Shown piece after piece: positions 43,768-54,509 of a stretch of DNA of 64,000 bases. The stretch is from Lineus longissimus (Eukaryota > Nemertea > Pilidiophora > Heteronemertea > Lineidae), in assembly GCF_910592395.1 (NCBI RefSeq), contig NC_088308.1:10183001-10247000 (forward strand), given 5' to 3'. Both the position numbers and the translations under genes were made by a program. Each line of letters begins with the position of its first letter. Position 1 is the stretch's first letter. The notes under the pieces were generated by a model. It saw only the letters and a list, made by a program, of their open reading frames with translations. It searched no databases and was not told the origin of the DNA.

Positions 43768-44213
43768 TGTCAATCCTAAAGTCTCCTCTTTTCACCGCTG
43801 ACCCAATAGGGCGGGAAGTCCGTCAGACGCACACTCGTAAATGGGTGGCCAATGAAATTGCTGGACACAAAGTAATTGAATGACGGCCTGAATTGATAGT
43901 GCCAACCTCCGGATCAGGTTACCCTTCTTCTATACAACATGCACAGTGATTTGTGTCGGGTCCGCATCCTTGGAACCGTTACTCATTGAACACCTGGTCC
44001 TCCACTACGATGGCTTTCAGTGCGTGTCTCATGGGACGACCACGAGTGTAATGTTAGTGTTGTCGCGACATGGACTTGTAGAAAAAGAAGGGAATGCATG
44101 GAGACTACCAATAATATTGATACAGTAACACTAACAGCCATTCTGACGCCTGATGAGGGGGAATTTATCGGCGGTGACGGATGGATATAAGCACAACTAC
44201 AGTAGATCGGCAT
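43768..44213 (-). repeat. ~440-bp dispersed repeat, copy 2 (minus orientation)
   Basis: Reverse complement of 34478-34916 with moderate divergence; conserved AGTGCCAACCTC, GGTTACCCTTCTTCTATACAAC and GTTAGTGTTGTCGCGACATG. It sits about 250 bp before copy 3 of the 1.1-kb repeat. Confidence 0.75.
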
Positions 44214-44469
44214 GCTTATTTAAAAACTCATCAAAAAGTTCCTTGCAGGATCCAACAAACTGTTGAAACTAAATGCAGGCTTGGATTCATTGTATTAGAA
44301 CTTTCTCAGGACCATCAACTGTGGATGGATTATCAGTATCATATAATTCGAATTCCCCAATAAATGTACATTAAATTTTGTACATGTACAATTCTCTGCA
44401 TTTGAAATTTCTACACTTGGGGGAAAATCTTGGGTAAACAATATATTTGTTTTTTAGCAGCAACTTTTT

Positions 44470-44520
44470 AGCTCACCTCTTAGCAGAGGTGAGCTTATCC
44501 CATACCGTGGCGTCCGTCGT

Positions 44521-44558
<38 letters not shown>

Positions 44559-45607
44559 CGTCGTCGTCCGTCGTCCGTTAGCAGGGCACGTTTCGTAACT
44601 GTTAGAGCTATTGAGTTGAAACTTGGTACACATGTACCCTTATGTAATGACACCTTGGAGACCAAGTTTCGGTCCGATTCGTTTCATGGTTTGGCCACCA
44701 GGGGGCCAAACGTTAAAAGTGAAAATATGCAATATCTCCCTTAATAGTAGTCGGGAAATTTTGAAAAAAATATGGTAGGTACTTCTAGCAAAGGTGCATC
44801 ATATATCCTCCGGGTTTTTGATTTGACCTCCTTTTCAAGGTCACAGAGGTCAAATGGTGTAAATTGGCCGTTAGGATGTAACAATGGCACGTTTCTAAAC
44901 TGCAATGACTATTGATACCAAATTTGGTACACATTTACCCCTGAGTCAGGTGATCTCAGGGACCGAAGTTTGGTCCAATATGATTCACCACTTGACCACC
45001 AGGGGGCAAAATCCAAAAACCTTAAAAATGTGATTATTCCTTAACTTCTTGCCCGATTGCCACCAATTTGATATCATGGGTACATCTAACCACCATACAG
45101 TATATGTCACACAGGTTTTTAATTTGACCTTCTTGTCAAGGTCACAGAGGTCAAATGCCGTCAGGCCGTAACTATGGCACGTTTCTTAACTGCAATGACT
45201 ATTGATCACAAATTAAGTACACATGTACCCCTTGGTCAGGTGATCTCAGGTGATCTCAGGTACCGAAGTTTGGTGCAATCTGATTTGCCGTTTGGCCTCC
45301 CGGGAGGGGGCCAAATCCTAAATTCTTCAAAATGCCATTATTCCTAGTAATGACTTGCCCGATTGACACCAATTTTATATCATAGGTACATCTAATTCTA
45401 ACAACCATTCAATGTGTCACCCGGGTCTTCTTTGATTTGACCTACTTTTCAAGGTCACAGAGGTCGAATGTACTGTAAATTGGCCATTTTGGGGAAATTG
45501 TAATTGCTTGGACCTACATCAAACCTAACACTACATGACACAATACCATGCTCTTTATCCATCTTTCCTCCACATGAGGTGAGCACAATGGCCCTGGCCA
45601 TTTCATT
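44470..45607 (+). repeat. GAGGTGAGC-type dispersed repeat, copy 3
   Basis: Nearly identical to 33033-34149. By eye the differences are around a dozen substitutions, a longer (CGT)n run (44522-44560), a short deletion near 45157 and a 10-bp duplication GTGATCTCAG near 45240. The pair is recent. It ends just upstream of the CARD gene acceptor at 45626. Confidence 0.9.
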
Positions 45608-45626
45608 GTCTTCATTTGTTTTGCAG

Positions 45627-45737
45627 ATTCTCTGACCACTTCCATGTCAACTGCTACCTCCATGTCCACATCGATGTCAACCTCTCTGACCTCAGATTCA
45701 GAAGAGGATGCCCTGAGGAGCCTCTCGCAGGAAACAG
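45627..45737 (+). CDS. CARD gene, second coding exon (Ser/Thr-rich linker)
   Basis: Acceptor TTGTTTTGCAG at 45616-45626, donor GTCAGT at 45738. 111 nt, phase 1 to phase 1. In the frame set by the first exon it reads SLTTSMSTATSMSTSMSTSL, then TSDSEEDALRSLSQET: a low-complexity Ser/Thr linker with an acidic patch, no stops. The 1.1-kb repeat 44470-45607 ends only about 20 bp before the splice site, so most of the intron's branch-point region is repeat-derived. Confidence 0.7.
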
Positions 45738-46244
45738 GTCAGTGTGCATTTAAATGAAGTCCATTATCTCTCGGACATTTTGGTTTACCTCTCTTTCAGG
45801 AAAATATTTCAAATGTTGATTGTTGTGATGTACAGGTCAGTTTTTCTAAAAAAACGTGACATTTTTCCAAGGACAATAAGAAACTACATATTTTTCTCTC
45901 AGGTCTCTCAGCTGGTTTATTATTAAAATTCTGTTGTGTAGAATTCTTTTATTAACAATTTTCAATATTATGTATTAGGCTTCATTCAACTAGTGTTCAT
46001 TTTAGTTCCGAGCATACATGTAACCTGCAACAAGTCTGACTGGTGCTGCCATCTATAATTATCTATTTGTTCATTTGGGATTGTATTCGTCTGAAGTTGG
46101 CTACTCTTCCCCTAATCTTATCCCCACGGCATCCTCAACAAAATCAGTTTTAAAATTCCCAATTCTCAATATAGGGGCTAAATCATGATTTAGTGTTAGA
46201 ATTCAGCGTTGAAGTCAGAAAGGTCTGTATTTTAAAAATAGATA

Positions 46245-46421
46245 CTGTGTAACCTCCCTAGCAGACGCCTCTCTATTACGGACAATCTTTCTATTGAGGA
46301 CACTAGTTTTGGTACCAAGTCGGTTGTTTCCATTGAATTTAACCTCTCTAATCAGGACACCTCTTAATTAAGGACAGCACTTGTCAGTCCTATGGGTGTC
46401 CTTAATAGAGAGGTCCCACTG
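46245..46421. repeat. CAGTAGAACCTC MITE, inverted copy
   Basis: Runs opposite to the copies at 39257 and 49732: CTGTGTAACCTCCCTAGCAG at the left, TAATAGAGAGGTCCCACTG at the right, TA-flanked on the right. Confidence 0.75.
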
Positions 46422-46949
46422 TACATGTATAATAAAGAGCTAATAGTGTCATCTTGAACTAATTGTCCGAGGATTGGGAAATATTTTAAAAATTGCATAT
46501 TGGGAATCTGTGATTGATTAGTTAAAAGAATTGGGAAAAGAAACTTACTTCCAGCAGTCATGTATTAGGTGTTATTCTCAGTTCCTACAGTTAACACAAG
46601 GTGGAGTATGTGAAGTCTGTTCTCGCAAAATATCAGTGCCCTGATTATTTGCAAACAAACCGTTGCATTGTCTGCATAACAGAGTCTATACTCCTGTATC
46701 AAGCAAGTAAATCAGTTCTCATGTATCAGTAATTTGCCGTGTTTGAAGTGATGGTGAGGGCACATCCTCAACATAAAGTATGTTACTCATTACTGTTTGT
46801 TTGATGTAACATCCTACTCACAGCTAACAAGAAAAATCCAAAAGCCCCTTTCAGAAGTGATGAAAAAATGAAAAAAACCTTCTGGAAAATTTTGGTGACA
46901 TATCGCTTGATGGGTCGGTTCGGGTAAACATCAAAGAAACCATTGTAAG

Positions 46950-47348
46950 GATTTCTATGAAAGCCCAGAAGGATCATTCAAACTTCAACATTGAAGTGAC
47001 TTGGAGTTACTTCAAACTTCAATCATTGTTCAGGCAACGCCGTCATGATCAGAAGGTCGTGTGTTGGATTCCCACATACTTTGTGAAGTTATCACCACTA
47101 ACGCTGGTCGAATGAAAAAGTAAGGTAAGAAATATAAGGGCAGGCCTACTGCAGGTTTGTCAGTCGACCCTATACTAATTTATGACTATCTAAAAATTTA
47201 CTGAAGTTTGAAGTTTGAAGTGACCTGGAACTTGGAGGAATTATACGTGAAGTATAATTCCTCCAAGCCTGTCAGAGCAACTTCAAACTTCAAACTTCAA
47301 CGTTGAAGTTTGAAGTTTGAATGATCCTTCTGGGCTTTCGTAGATTTC
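46950..47348. repeat. palindromic element with CTAYGAAAGCCCAGAAGG termini
   Basis: About 40 bp of inverted terminal repeat: CTATGAAAGCCCAGAAGGAT at the left and ATCCTTCTGGGCTTTCGTAG at the right. Internally there are iterated CTTCAAACTTCAA / TTGAAGTTTGAAG words and a perfect 16-bp stem hairpin at 47231-47267 (CTTGGAGGAATTATAC, loop GTGAA). Non-autonomous. Confidence 0.75.
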
Positions 47349-48386
47349 CTCCGTTTTACCATTATCTCCTTTAGAACATCTTGTTCTGGTTGAGCATCTT
47401 GTTTCCATGGTTACTAGTGACCTTCTCTTCCCACGTTCCGTAAACATCTGAGACTGTTAACAATTAAATTTTCATGTCATCGCCAGGATTTTTCAGGTCT
47501 AGTTACTTTATGAATGATGCATTATATGAATGAGATAGAGATTGGTCTCATCACATGATACGTGAGGTAAAGATTGGTCACATCCCATGATACCTACTGT
47601 GTAGTTTGTACTTAAAAAATGTTTGTGGTGGTAAAATCATGTACATGTATAAAAAAATGTCAACAGTGGACATGGAGGACTTCAGTTGTTTGAAAGGGGC
47701 ACTCAAGACGTGGTGGTTATGAAGGTTGTGAAGGTTGTGAAACACTGAGAAGTGGCGCCATCATACACCTTGGTGTAAATTTCTGCCATTATCATTTGTG
47801 TATGAAATACTGTGTCGGAGCTGGTTTAGAAACACGTATAGATATATAAGGTCTAGGCCTATGTGAAATAGAAACACCTCACCCAGGTGTGTCAACACAG
47901 TATAGGTTGCATTTATCTGTGTACATGTACATACGCTCTGTAAGAATCTTATACTCCAAGTACTAAGTAGTGAAGAGGCAAATTAGTTGGCACAATACTC
48001 ATGGTGACGTATATTTTTACCGTATAGCTAGAAGGAAGAGGGTCTACTTTTGTAGTTATGTCCTCATCAGAGACAGGGTGTGAGCTGGGTCAAAGTAGTA
48101 ATAAGCCTCAGTTACTGGAAATGTGATAGAAATGTGTCAAATTCTTCTCTTTTTCAAACTTTCCTTCAGCCGCGGAAACAAATTTTGGTGCCGATTTCAC
48201 AAATTTCCTCAATTTTTGCCTTTGGCTAATCCCAGCGCCAACCCTGTGAGAACATAAAAACGATCAAGGTAGTCCAGATGTGAAGCAACCCTTGATTAGT
48301 ATGAATTGTATGAATGGTTCAAGTTTCGTTTCCTACCAATTTCTGCCTTTTTGAATAGCCAGGTTTTCCAAATCACCTTATAACTG

Positions 48387-48925
48387 CACCCTTGAGAATC
48401 AATTCCCCAAATTGCCGAGCATCTAATATCAGGCCTTCCAGTTTCCCAAGTTGTCTGTCCTTGGAATGGAAGGGAAAATTTATTTAATGAAGTTGGAAAA
48501 ACCACGTTGTCGGGTCTTTCAATGAAATATTGTTTTGTTCATCGGCGATAAGGTTCTTCAAGCATGATTTGCATCAAGAGAAAAATGCACTGCTGGTTTG
48601 TCCAATGGAAAGCGAACAAATTGTAAAATATGCTTGGATGGACTTTGTGCGTGCACCACAGATTATTAAACCTGCTGGTTAATTTACCTTGAAATTTAGT
48701 GCATATTGTCGATGTTATCAGATGGACACAGTTTATTTTAGAAAAGTTATCAATTAAGGCACGTTTTGGATGTTTTTCTTGTGAGGTGGCCATTCTCCCA
48801 GGCCTCAAGGAGCACTATCCAGGGCAGTCTGCTCAGTAAGTTGGAAGGCCCTGAAAAGATGCTCGGTAGTAAGTTGGGAGGCCCTGATAAGATGCTCATG
48901 GGCAATCTGGGAAATTCTCCAGGGG
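48387..48925. repeat. ~520-bp MITE, copy 2
   Basis: Same family and orientation as 31883-32400. The right end has an extra partial duplication (two AAG(T)TGG(A/G)AGGCCCTGA(A/T)AAGATGCTC blocks). Confidence 0.8.
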
Positions 48926-49731
48926 GAATATGTCTTTAGAGGAGCTGATTGATGGCCTCTTATGTCATTGGATTTTTTGTTCACCTGGCTTTTCAGTTTC
49001 AGCCGGCTTGTGAAATACTCCATTTGAAAACATGGTTCACTCATAATCCATTATGAATAGTACATCAATCAAAGAACATGATTTATGCATTATGAAACCA
49101 ACAACACATCGATTTCAGCAACATTTTATTTCTAATCTAGAAAGCTTCACAGGGGATCATAATTAATGTAAATGTGCTTGATGTTTGAAAATGGGAAAGC
49201 TACTGGGATTGTGAAACTTTGTAGATTTTAATTCTATTTTCATTTCAAAGACCCCCCCAGGATTGTATCATTTCACATTTTGTGACAACCTGACATGTCG
49301 GCTGGCCGATTTATGTGAGGATTTCAGGCTGTTATAGTTAATAGTTGGCTGTTCACTTTGTCTTTTGCTTTTGTGAGTGGCTTTGCGTTTCAAATGATGT
49401 TCGTCAGTCTTTTTGATAAGGTGTTTTAGGACTAGGAGTTGGAAGATAAATGCTTTCAGCTCTGAAACTGTTGACCTATATTTCTAAATTTGAAAAAGCT
49501 CGTGGCAGAAGCACCTGCTTTTTTCTCAGCTGCTCATTTTGGAGTTTCAAGGGTTGAAATGCACAATTCTGATGTTCTCATCAGCAGATAAGTTCGTGAT
49601 TGTAAAACCTTTGATAACCAGATCAAAATCTTCTCTCCGCCCAATGAAATAAATAGCTCTGCTCGTCAGAAGGATCAGTTCTGTTTTATCTCCATGTCTA
49701 TCCTCTAGCAAGACACCAAACCCTACACATA

Positions 49732-49908
49732 CAGTAGAACCTCTCTATTAAGGACCCCTCAGGACTGACAAGTGCTGTCCTTAATAGAGAGGTGTCCTGA
49801 CTAGAGAGGTCAAATTGAATGGAAACAACCAATTTGGGACCAAACCTAGTGTACTTAATTGAGAGGTTGTCCTTAATAGAGAGGTGTCCGCTAATGGAGG
49901 TTCCACTG
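49732..49908. repeat. CAGTAGAACCTC MITE, full copy
   Basis: CAGTAGAACCTCTCTATTAA ... TGGAGGTTCCACTG, 177 bp, flanked by TA (49730-49731 and 49909-49910). Confidence 0.85.
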
Positions 49909-50601
49909 TATTATTCTCTCTACCTGGAAGTATGGGTACCAGGTTTGCTAGGAAAGTCCTCGGACCATCATCAAGTGCAGAGAAGTGATACTCATAGTCT
50001 CTTCTGCAACAGAAACGGGGATAAAATTCCACTTGATAAACTATTTGGCGGCTGAGCAATAGCAAACTAGTGAATTGGTTGAAAACCAATCCAGAAGAAA
50101 GCTTTCATCGTCTCTGCAAACTCATCGAAGTTCAATTTCCTGGTTGCCAATCATTGCTAATCAGAGCACTCTCAAGTCAGTAATCTAAATAACAAAATCA
50201 TCCAAATCAGTAGCAATTTGTCCTTGCCAATTGCGATCAGGCAGTGGTTGCGAGGTAAATTGAGTTGCAGTGATCGTCAACCGACTCACGTCTTGTAGGA
50301 CTGGATGAAAAATTGAGATACAGCCTGACTGTGACGGCTGTGTACATGTCCAAAGCTTAGCAGCTAGGAGTTTAGGTTCACTGGTGCTGTGCAGAACAAC
50401 CGATGTTGTGAAATCGTAATTCCTTGCATTTTTAAGTCGAACAAGAACACATATAGAACCTTCCAGTTTTGTGGGTTTGTCGATCTGATTATGATAATTG
50501 GCACAAATGACCTGTTAGATCCAGTATAAAATGAAAAGTCTTGGTCTTATTATAAAACGGATGGGAAGCTGCAAGTTGCAGTGCAAGTTCATCTATGTAT
50601 A

Positions 50602-50715
50602 AAGCAAGACTTTTACATGTAAGCAAGAATTTTACATGTAAGCAAGACTTTTACATGTCAGCAAGACTTTTACATGTAAGCAAGACTTTTACATGTAAGC
50701 AAGACTTTTACATGT
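50602..50715. repeat. 19-bp tandem repeat, exactly six copies
   Basis: Unit AAGCAAGACTTTTACATGT. Copies differ only at one or two positions (AGAATT in copy 2, GTCAGC at one junction). Confidence 0.95.
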
Positions 50716-50753
50716 TTCATTCTATAAAGAAGAATGATGTAAGAATAAGATAC

Positions 50754-50786
50754 ACCATCATCATCATCATCATCATCAGCAGCAGC
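50754..50786. repeat. (ATC)n microsatellite grading into (AGC)n
   Basis: Eight ATC units followed by three AGC units. Confidence 0.9.
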
Positions 50787-50789
50787 ATG

Positions 50790-50968
50790 GGTCAGAGGCG
50801 CATGTGACACAGTAAGATGAGCCAAAATGACACCAGAGATAATGGAAAAAATGTTTAATGGGTTCCAATTTCACATAAGGCAGACAACAGTGAAATAAAC
50901 AACCAGTCCGTCTCAACCTGCCAAGCTCAGAATGACATGCGCCTGGTTTGGTTGTGACTGATCACCTA
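50790..50968. repeat. MITE related to 61001-61194, diverged copy
   Basis: Shares GATGAGCC(T/A)AAATGACACC, GGCAGACAA(T/C)AG and CAGTCCGTCTCAACCTGCCA with 61001-61194. The termini are decayed. Confidence 0.7.
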
Positions 50969-52082
50969 TCACTTTCATGACTATGCTGTGTGTCATTTTG
51001 ACGTCATTTGTAAGCAACAACTGAAAATACGACATCATTGCAGATCTCGCTGTTGTGCTGAACATGTTTTCATCACCATCATCATCACAGTGATTGTATC
51101 TTTGCCCGTTGATTGGGGCTTTGTTTTTAGGGACTTGTCATGTTGGTTAGGTTTCTGATTGCAACTCGGGGGATTGATCAGAATTGCCAATTCACCTAAA
51201 ATACCACCCAACTATTTCTTGCAGACAGTTGTTTCCACTGCCTTCGACTGATGAGCTAGCTGTTGTAGATTATTGATGAGAATGAGAGGCTGACTTGAGT
51301 TGAGGACAGGTGTTTTGCTGTGATGGAATTTGGGTTCATCACAACCACCTGAATGTTTTGGAGCAATGCTGAAGAAGAAGTGCATTGCTAAAATTCACGG
51401 TGGTTTTTTTTTCAATCGTACTAATTTTGGTTCATACACCCGAACCACTTCTAAGAGATCAAGTGAAGATTGGCGTTTTCACAGAGGGGCACCCGGCACA
51501 GTTGGTCACATCAAAATGCATCTAACTCAGCTTGATATACAAACACTGTAGTTCTCCATCCTTCATAAGAACTGTTGAGAAGACATTGGCGGAGATCATC
51601 ATGTTGCAGTAAGTCATAGTCTCCATCCCTGTTAAATTATCCTACTTGTTTTTTAAAAACCCCAAATACCCGAGTGTACAAGGAGTTTCCTTTTTCAGGA
51701 CTGTCCCTCACCTCTAAAGAACAGTTCTTCTTCCTACATTGTACTTCTTCACAGCATTCGCTCTATGCACTGGGAAGTATAATTCTCCAGGGAGTATTCC
51801 TCCTCCAACATGTCCAAGGCGGGATGAGTGTTTTTGCTTGCCACTTTATGGTTAGGCGCCAATCGGTTTTTTTGGCCTAGTGACTCCATCTTTCGCCAGA
51901 GGTAGAGTCCACACAAGCTGCTCATGTTTCTCACTTGGTGGGGTCCTTTGCTTGCCCTTAGGCTAGCTAGCATAGACACCAGATTACAAGGAACCTTGGT
52001 TTTAAATCCAATTCAAAGGACTGTGAAGAGCCAGGAATTTAGTTTCTTTGAAAGCCACGCCGGTTCATCCAGAAATACAATC

Positions 52083-52160
52083 CTGGGTTCTCCCGGGATC
52101 GAACCCGGGCCCTATTGCGTGATAGCCAGCAGTGTCAACCATTAGGCTAGGAGACTCCCC
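52083..52160 (-). repeat. tRNA-like pseudogene, probable SINE head
   Basis: Minus strand GGGGAGTCTCCTAGCCTAAT then GGTTGACACTG ... GGGTTCGATCCCGGGAGAAC. A box TAGCCTAATGG and B box GGTTCGATCCC fit the pol III promoter, and the T-arm CCCGGG/CCCGGG pairs perfectly. The anticodon arm does not pair well (loop CTATCAC), so it is not a working tRNA by inspection. Sequence past the head continues without a CCA-type end, as in a tRNA-derived SINE. Confidence 0.6.
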
Positions 52161-54382
52161 TAAAGAACAGTTGATTTAAAGGATTTTTGAGTCATGAATG
52201 CACTGACCTACATTACAAGGCGACGATGGCCGACTTTGGCAACGTTCTCTGTCTTCATACCTAATTAAAAGACAATATGGAAAACTCTTGAGATATTAAC
52301 GTCAGTTAGGAATTGTCATAACTTACTTTGATTCTCCCCATTTGAGCACAATGTCCCTGGTGCACTTCATTTACTTCTTACTACTTCCTTTCTTCCGGCT
52401 ATTTTGTAGTCATCCAATATTCACTTGATTCAATTTTTAAAAAGTGCCGAAAGAACAGCCACAATCGTTCAGATGACTAATGCGCGTTGTTTTTTTTCTG
52501 GAATGGAAATCTGGGATTACAGTGAGTGCTCCCGAGTGATAAATTAGTCTAAGATGAATTGCAGAGGATTTATATCTGTGCACTGCAATGCAAGACAATG
52601 ATGATAACACTGATTGTATAATGGTTCACAATTGCATCTTGAGCATTCCGTTTGTGCATTTCCTATTGGCCGCGTCTCATCCTGCAGCGCTCGACGAATC
52701 AATATCTCCAGTATGACTGGTATGCTCGTGACAGAAGCTGTAAGAATGCGACGAGATTGACAGATGAGCTTTACTCGAGGATGTGATCAGTTAGTTCCAA
52801 GGAAGTGGAGACAGTTGTGGGCGAACTGCCTCCATTGATGGAGGGATGATATTTCTGTGTCTCGCTCCATTTCGCTAGATTAGGATTCTGAGGATATAAT
52901 CAGTTTCTGTGTAAACCTTTGAAGTTGTCGGAGATGTTCTTGATTACCGAGCCCTACAAAGAAATACATGTCGTTTGGCTGGTGGAGTGAAGCAGGTTTG
53001 GAGGATAGACCTCATGGCACTTACACACTACATGTATTCCCTTGGATTCCTTGTTTCTGTATGCATCACTATTTCCTATTCACTATTCCAACAACTCGAT
53101 TTGTTCCTGAGTTACAAGTAGTCTGTGGAATGAAGGCATGACAGATTTGTAGTTGTCTTTTGGTTGGCTGTCATCTATACATGTATAGCAACCTGGCTTC
53201 GAGTTAGTGTGCAAAGAAAGGATTTGTCTTGTCTGGGAATGATATATCGGCTGACAGAAACCCGATTATGTGGTTCAAATCAGGCTAATCTGTGCTCCAG
53301 TGAAGCACAGGCTCGTGCCAACAGGATGGCCAGTTTTTTCGTGACGGATGTTGTTATGGTGACACAATGCATCTCCCTGTTCTCCTAGTAGCATACTCAT
53401 CATAATAAAGATGTATTAGAAATAGACTTCATGTGATTTGCATTAGGTAACCTGGAACTTTCTGCCTTCATGGGACTCTGTTTAAAACTTTACTTAATTC
53501 AATTGCGGTGATTATGCAGGCAAAATAATACATATACAGATGGGAGATGTATCACCAGACAGCAGGTTCCATAAACTGTGCAACAAAAAAAGACCATTAT
53601 CATGCAATTGTTTGTGCCTATACTCTATGCTGGAACTCTTGGAACTTTGACAAGATATCCAACTTGTTTTTCATTTCCATGTAGGCTGCTTTTACATTAC
53701 ACAGTGCAGGAAGCTGCAAACTTGTGAGTAAATAACTACATGGATGGCTGCGCAGCCTTCTCGAAGAATTCGTGCAGTTTTTCACCGATTCCAGCGGCTG
53801 TAATGTTTTGCAATAATGATTTTCACCGGTGAAGCAACTTTTGAACGTTCCTGTTAAAATTCCGGTTTTGAAATTGCTATTCTTCACGAGTGTGTGTTAC
53901 ATGTTGGAATTTTGATGACTTGCCATAAAATTTGCTATGGATATCCTGTGTTGTGTCTGCGCTTTCATGGGAAGGAAATAACTAGTAGGGCTGGTTGATT
54001 CTCACCTGGGAGTGGGATGCCAAAGACTAAGATAATAGGAATATTTCCCCAAAAAAGCACTCTTGCTGTGATGAGAAGTTTGGGAAGGCAACACAATGGA
54101 ATACATCTTTCGGCGCCTCGGATAAGTCAAATTACTCAATTTGCCGACTTGAAGAAAAAGTTTGGTGTATGAATTTCTTCGGAGACTAGTTCCCAGAGCT
54201 GGAGTGGCTGCCTTTGTCTGCTTTTCAGAGCCATGGCTTTTCAGTGCTCCTCCTTTCGTCCTTTCATTGGATTAGACATGGTTTTCTCCTCCTGATTCTT
54301 ATTCTGTGAAGGATAATCTTGGAAATTATCACCTTTCTTGATGTCTCCTTCATAATTTTTCGATGTGACCATGAGTTGTGAG
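52161..54382. other. CARD gene intron (inferred), no further feature seen
   Basis: Scattered short frames, no recognisable domain, no tandem array. Confidence 0.3.
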
Positions 54383-54509
54383 CGCCTAGCCTTGCCGTAC
54401 GTCAACAACCTTATTCCCTACCACCGGACAATTTACGGCCAGATGACCAGGACAAGCTGGCATGGTCCAGCAGGGAAAGCCATCAGAAGGTCATGGAGCA
54501 TTCGATCAG
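54383..54509 (+). CDS. CARD gene, candidate third coding exon
   Basis: 127 nt with donor GTAAAT at 54510 and a weak acceptor (GTTGTGAG). In the frame inherited from the 45627-45737 exon it reads LAVRQQPYSLPPDNLRPDDQ, DKLAWSSRESHQKVMEHSI. It is open, hydrophilic and protein-like. There is no diagnostic domain; membership in this gene is inferred from phase and strand only. Confidence 0.4.

Noticed and set aside
43946-44213. Opposing 60- and 76-codon frames
   Set aside because: Inside the 440-bp dispersed repeat; the equivalent frames at 34516-34743 are not conserved.
52083-52160. Functional tRNA gene
   Set aside because: A and B boxes and the T arm are good, but the anticodon stem does not pair; better read as a SINE head or pseudogene.
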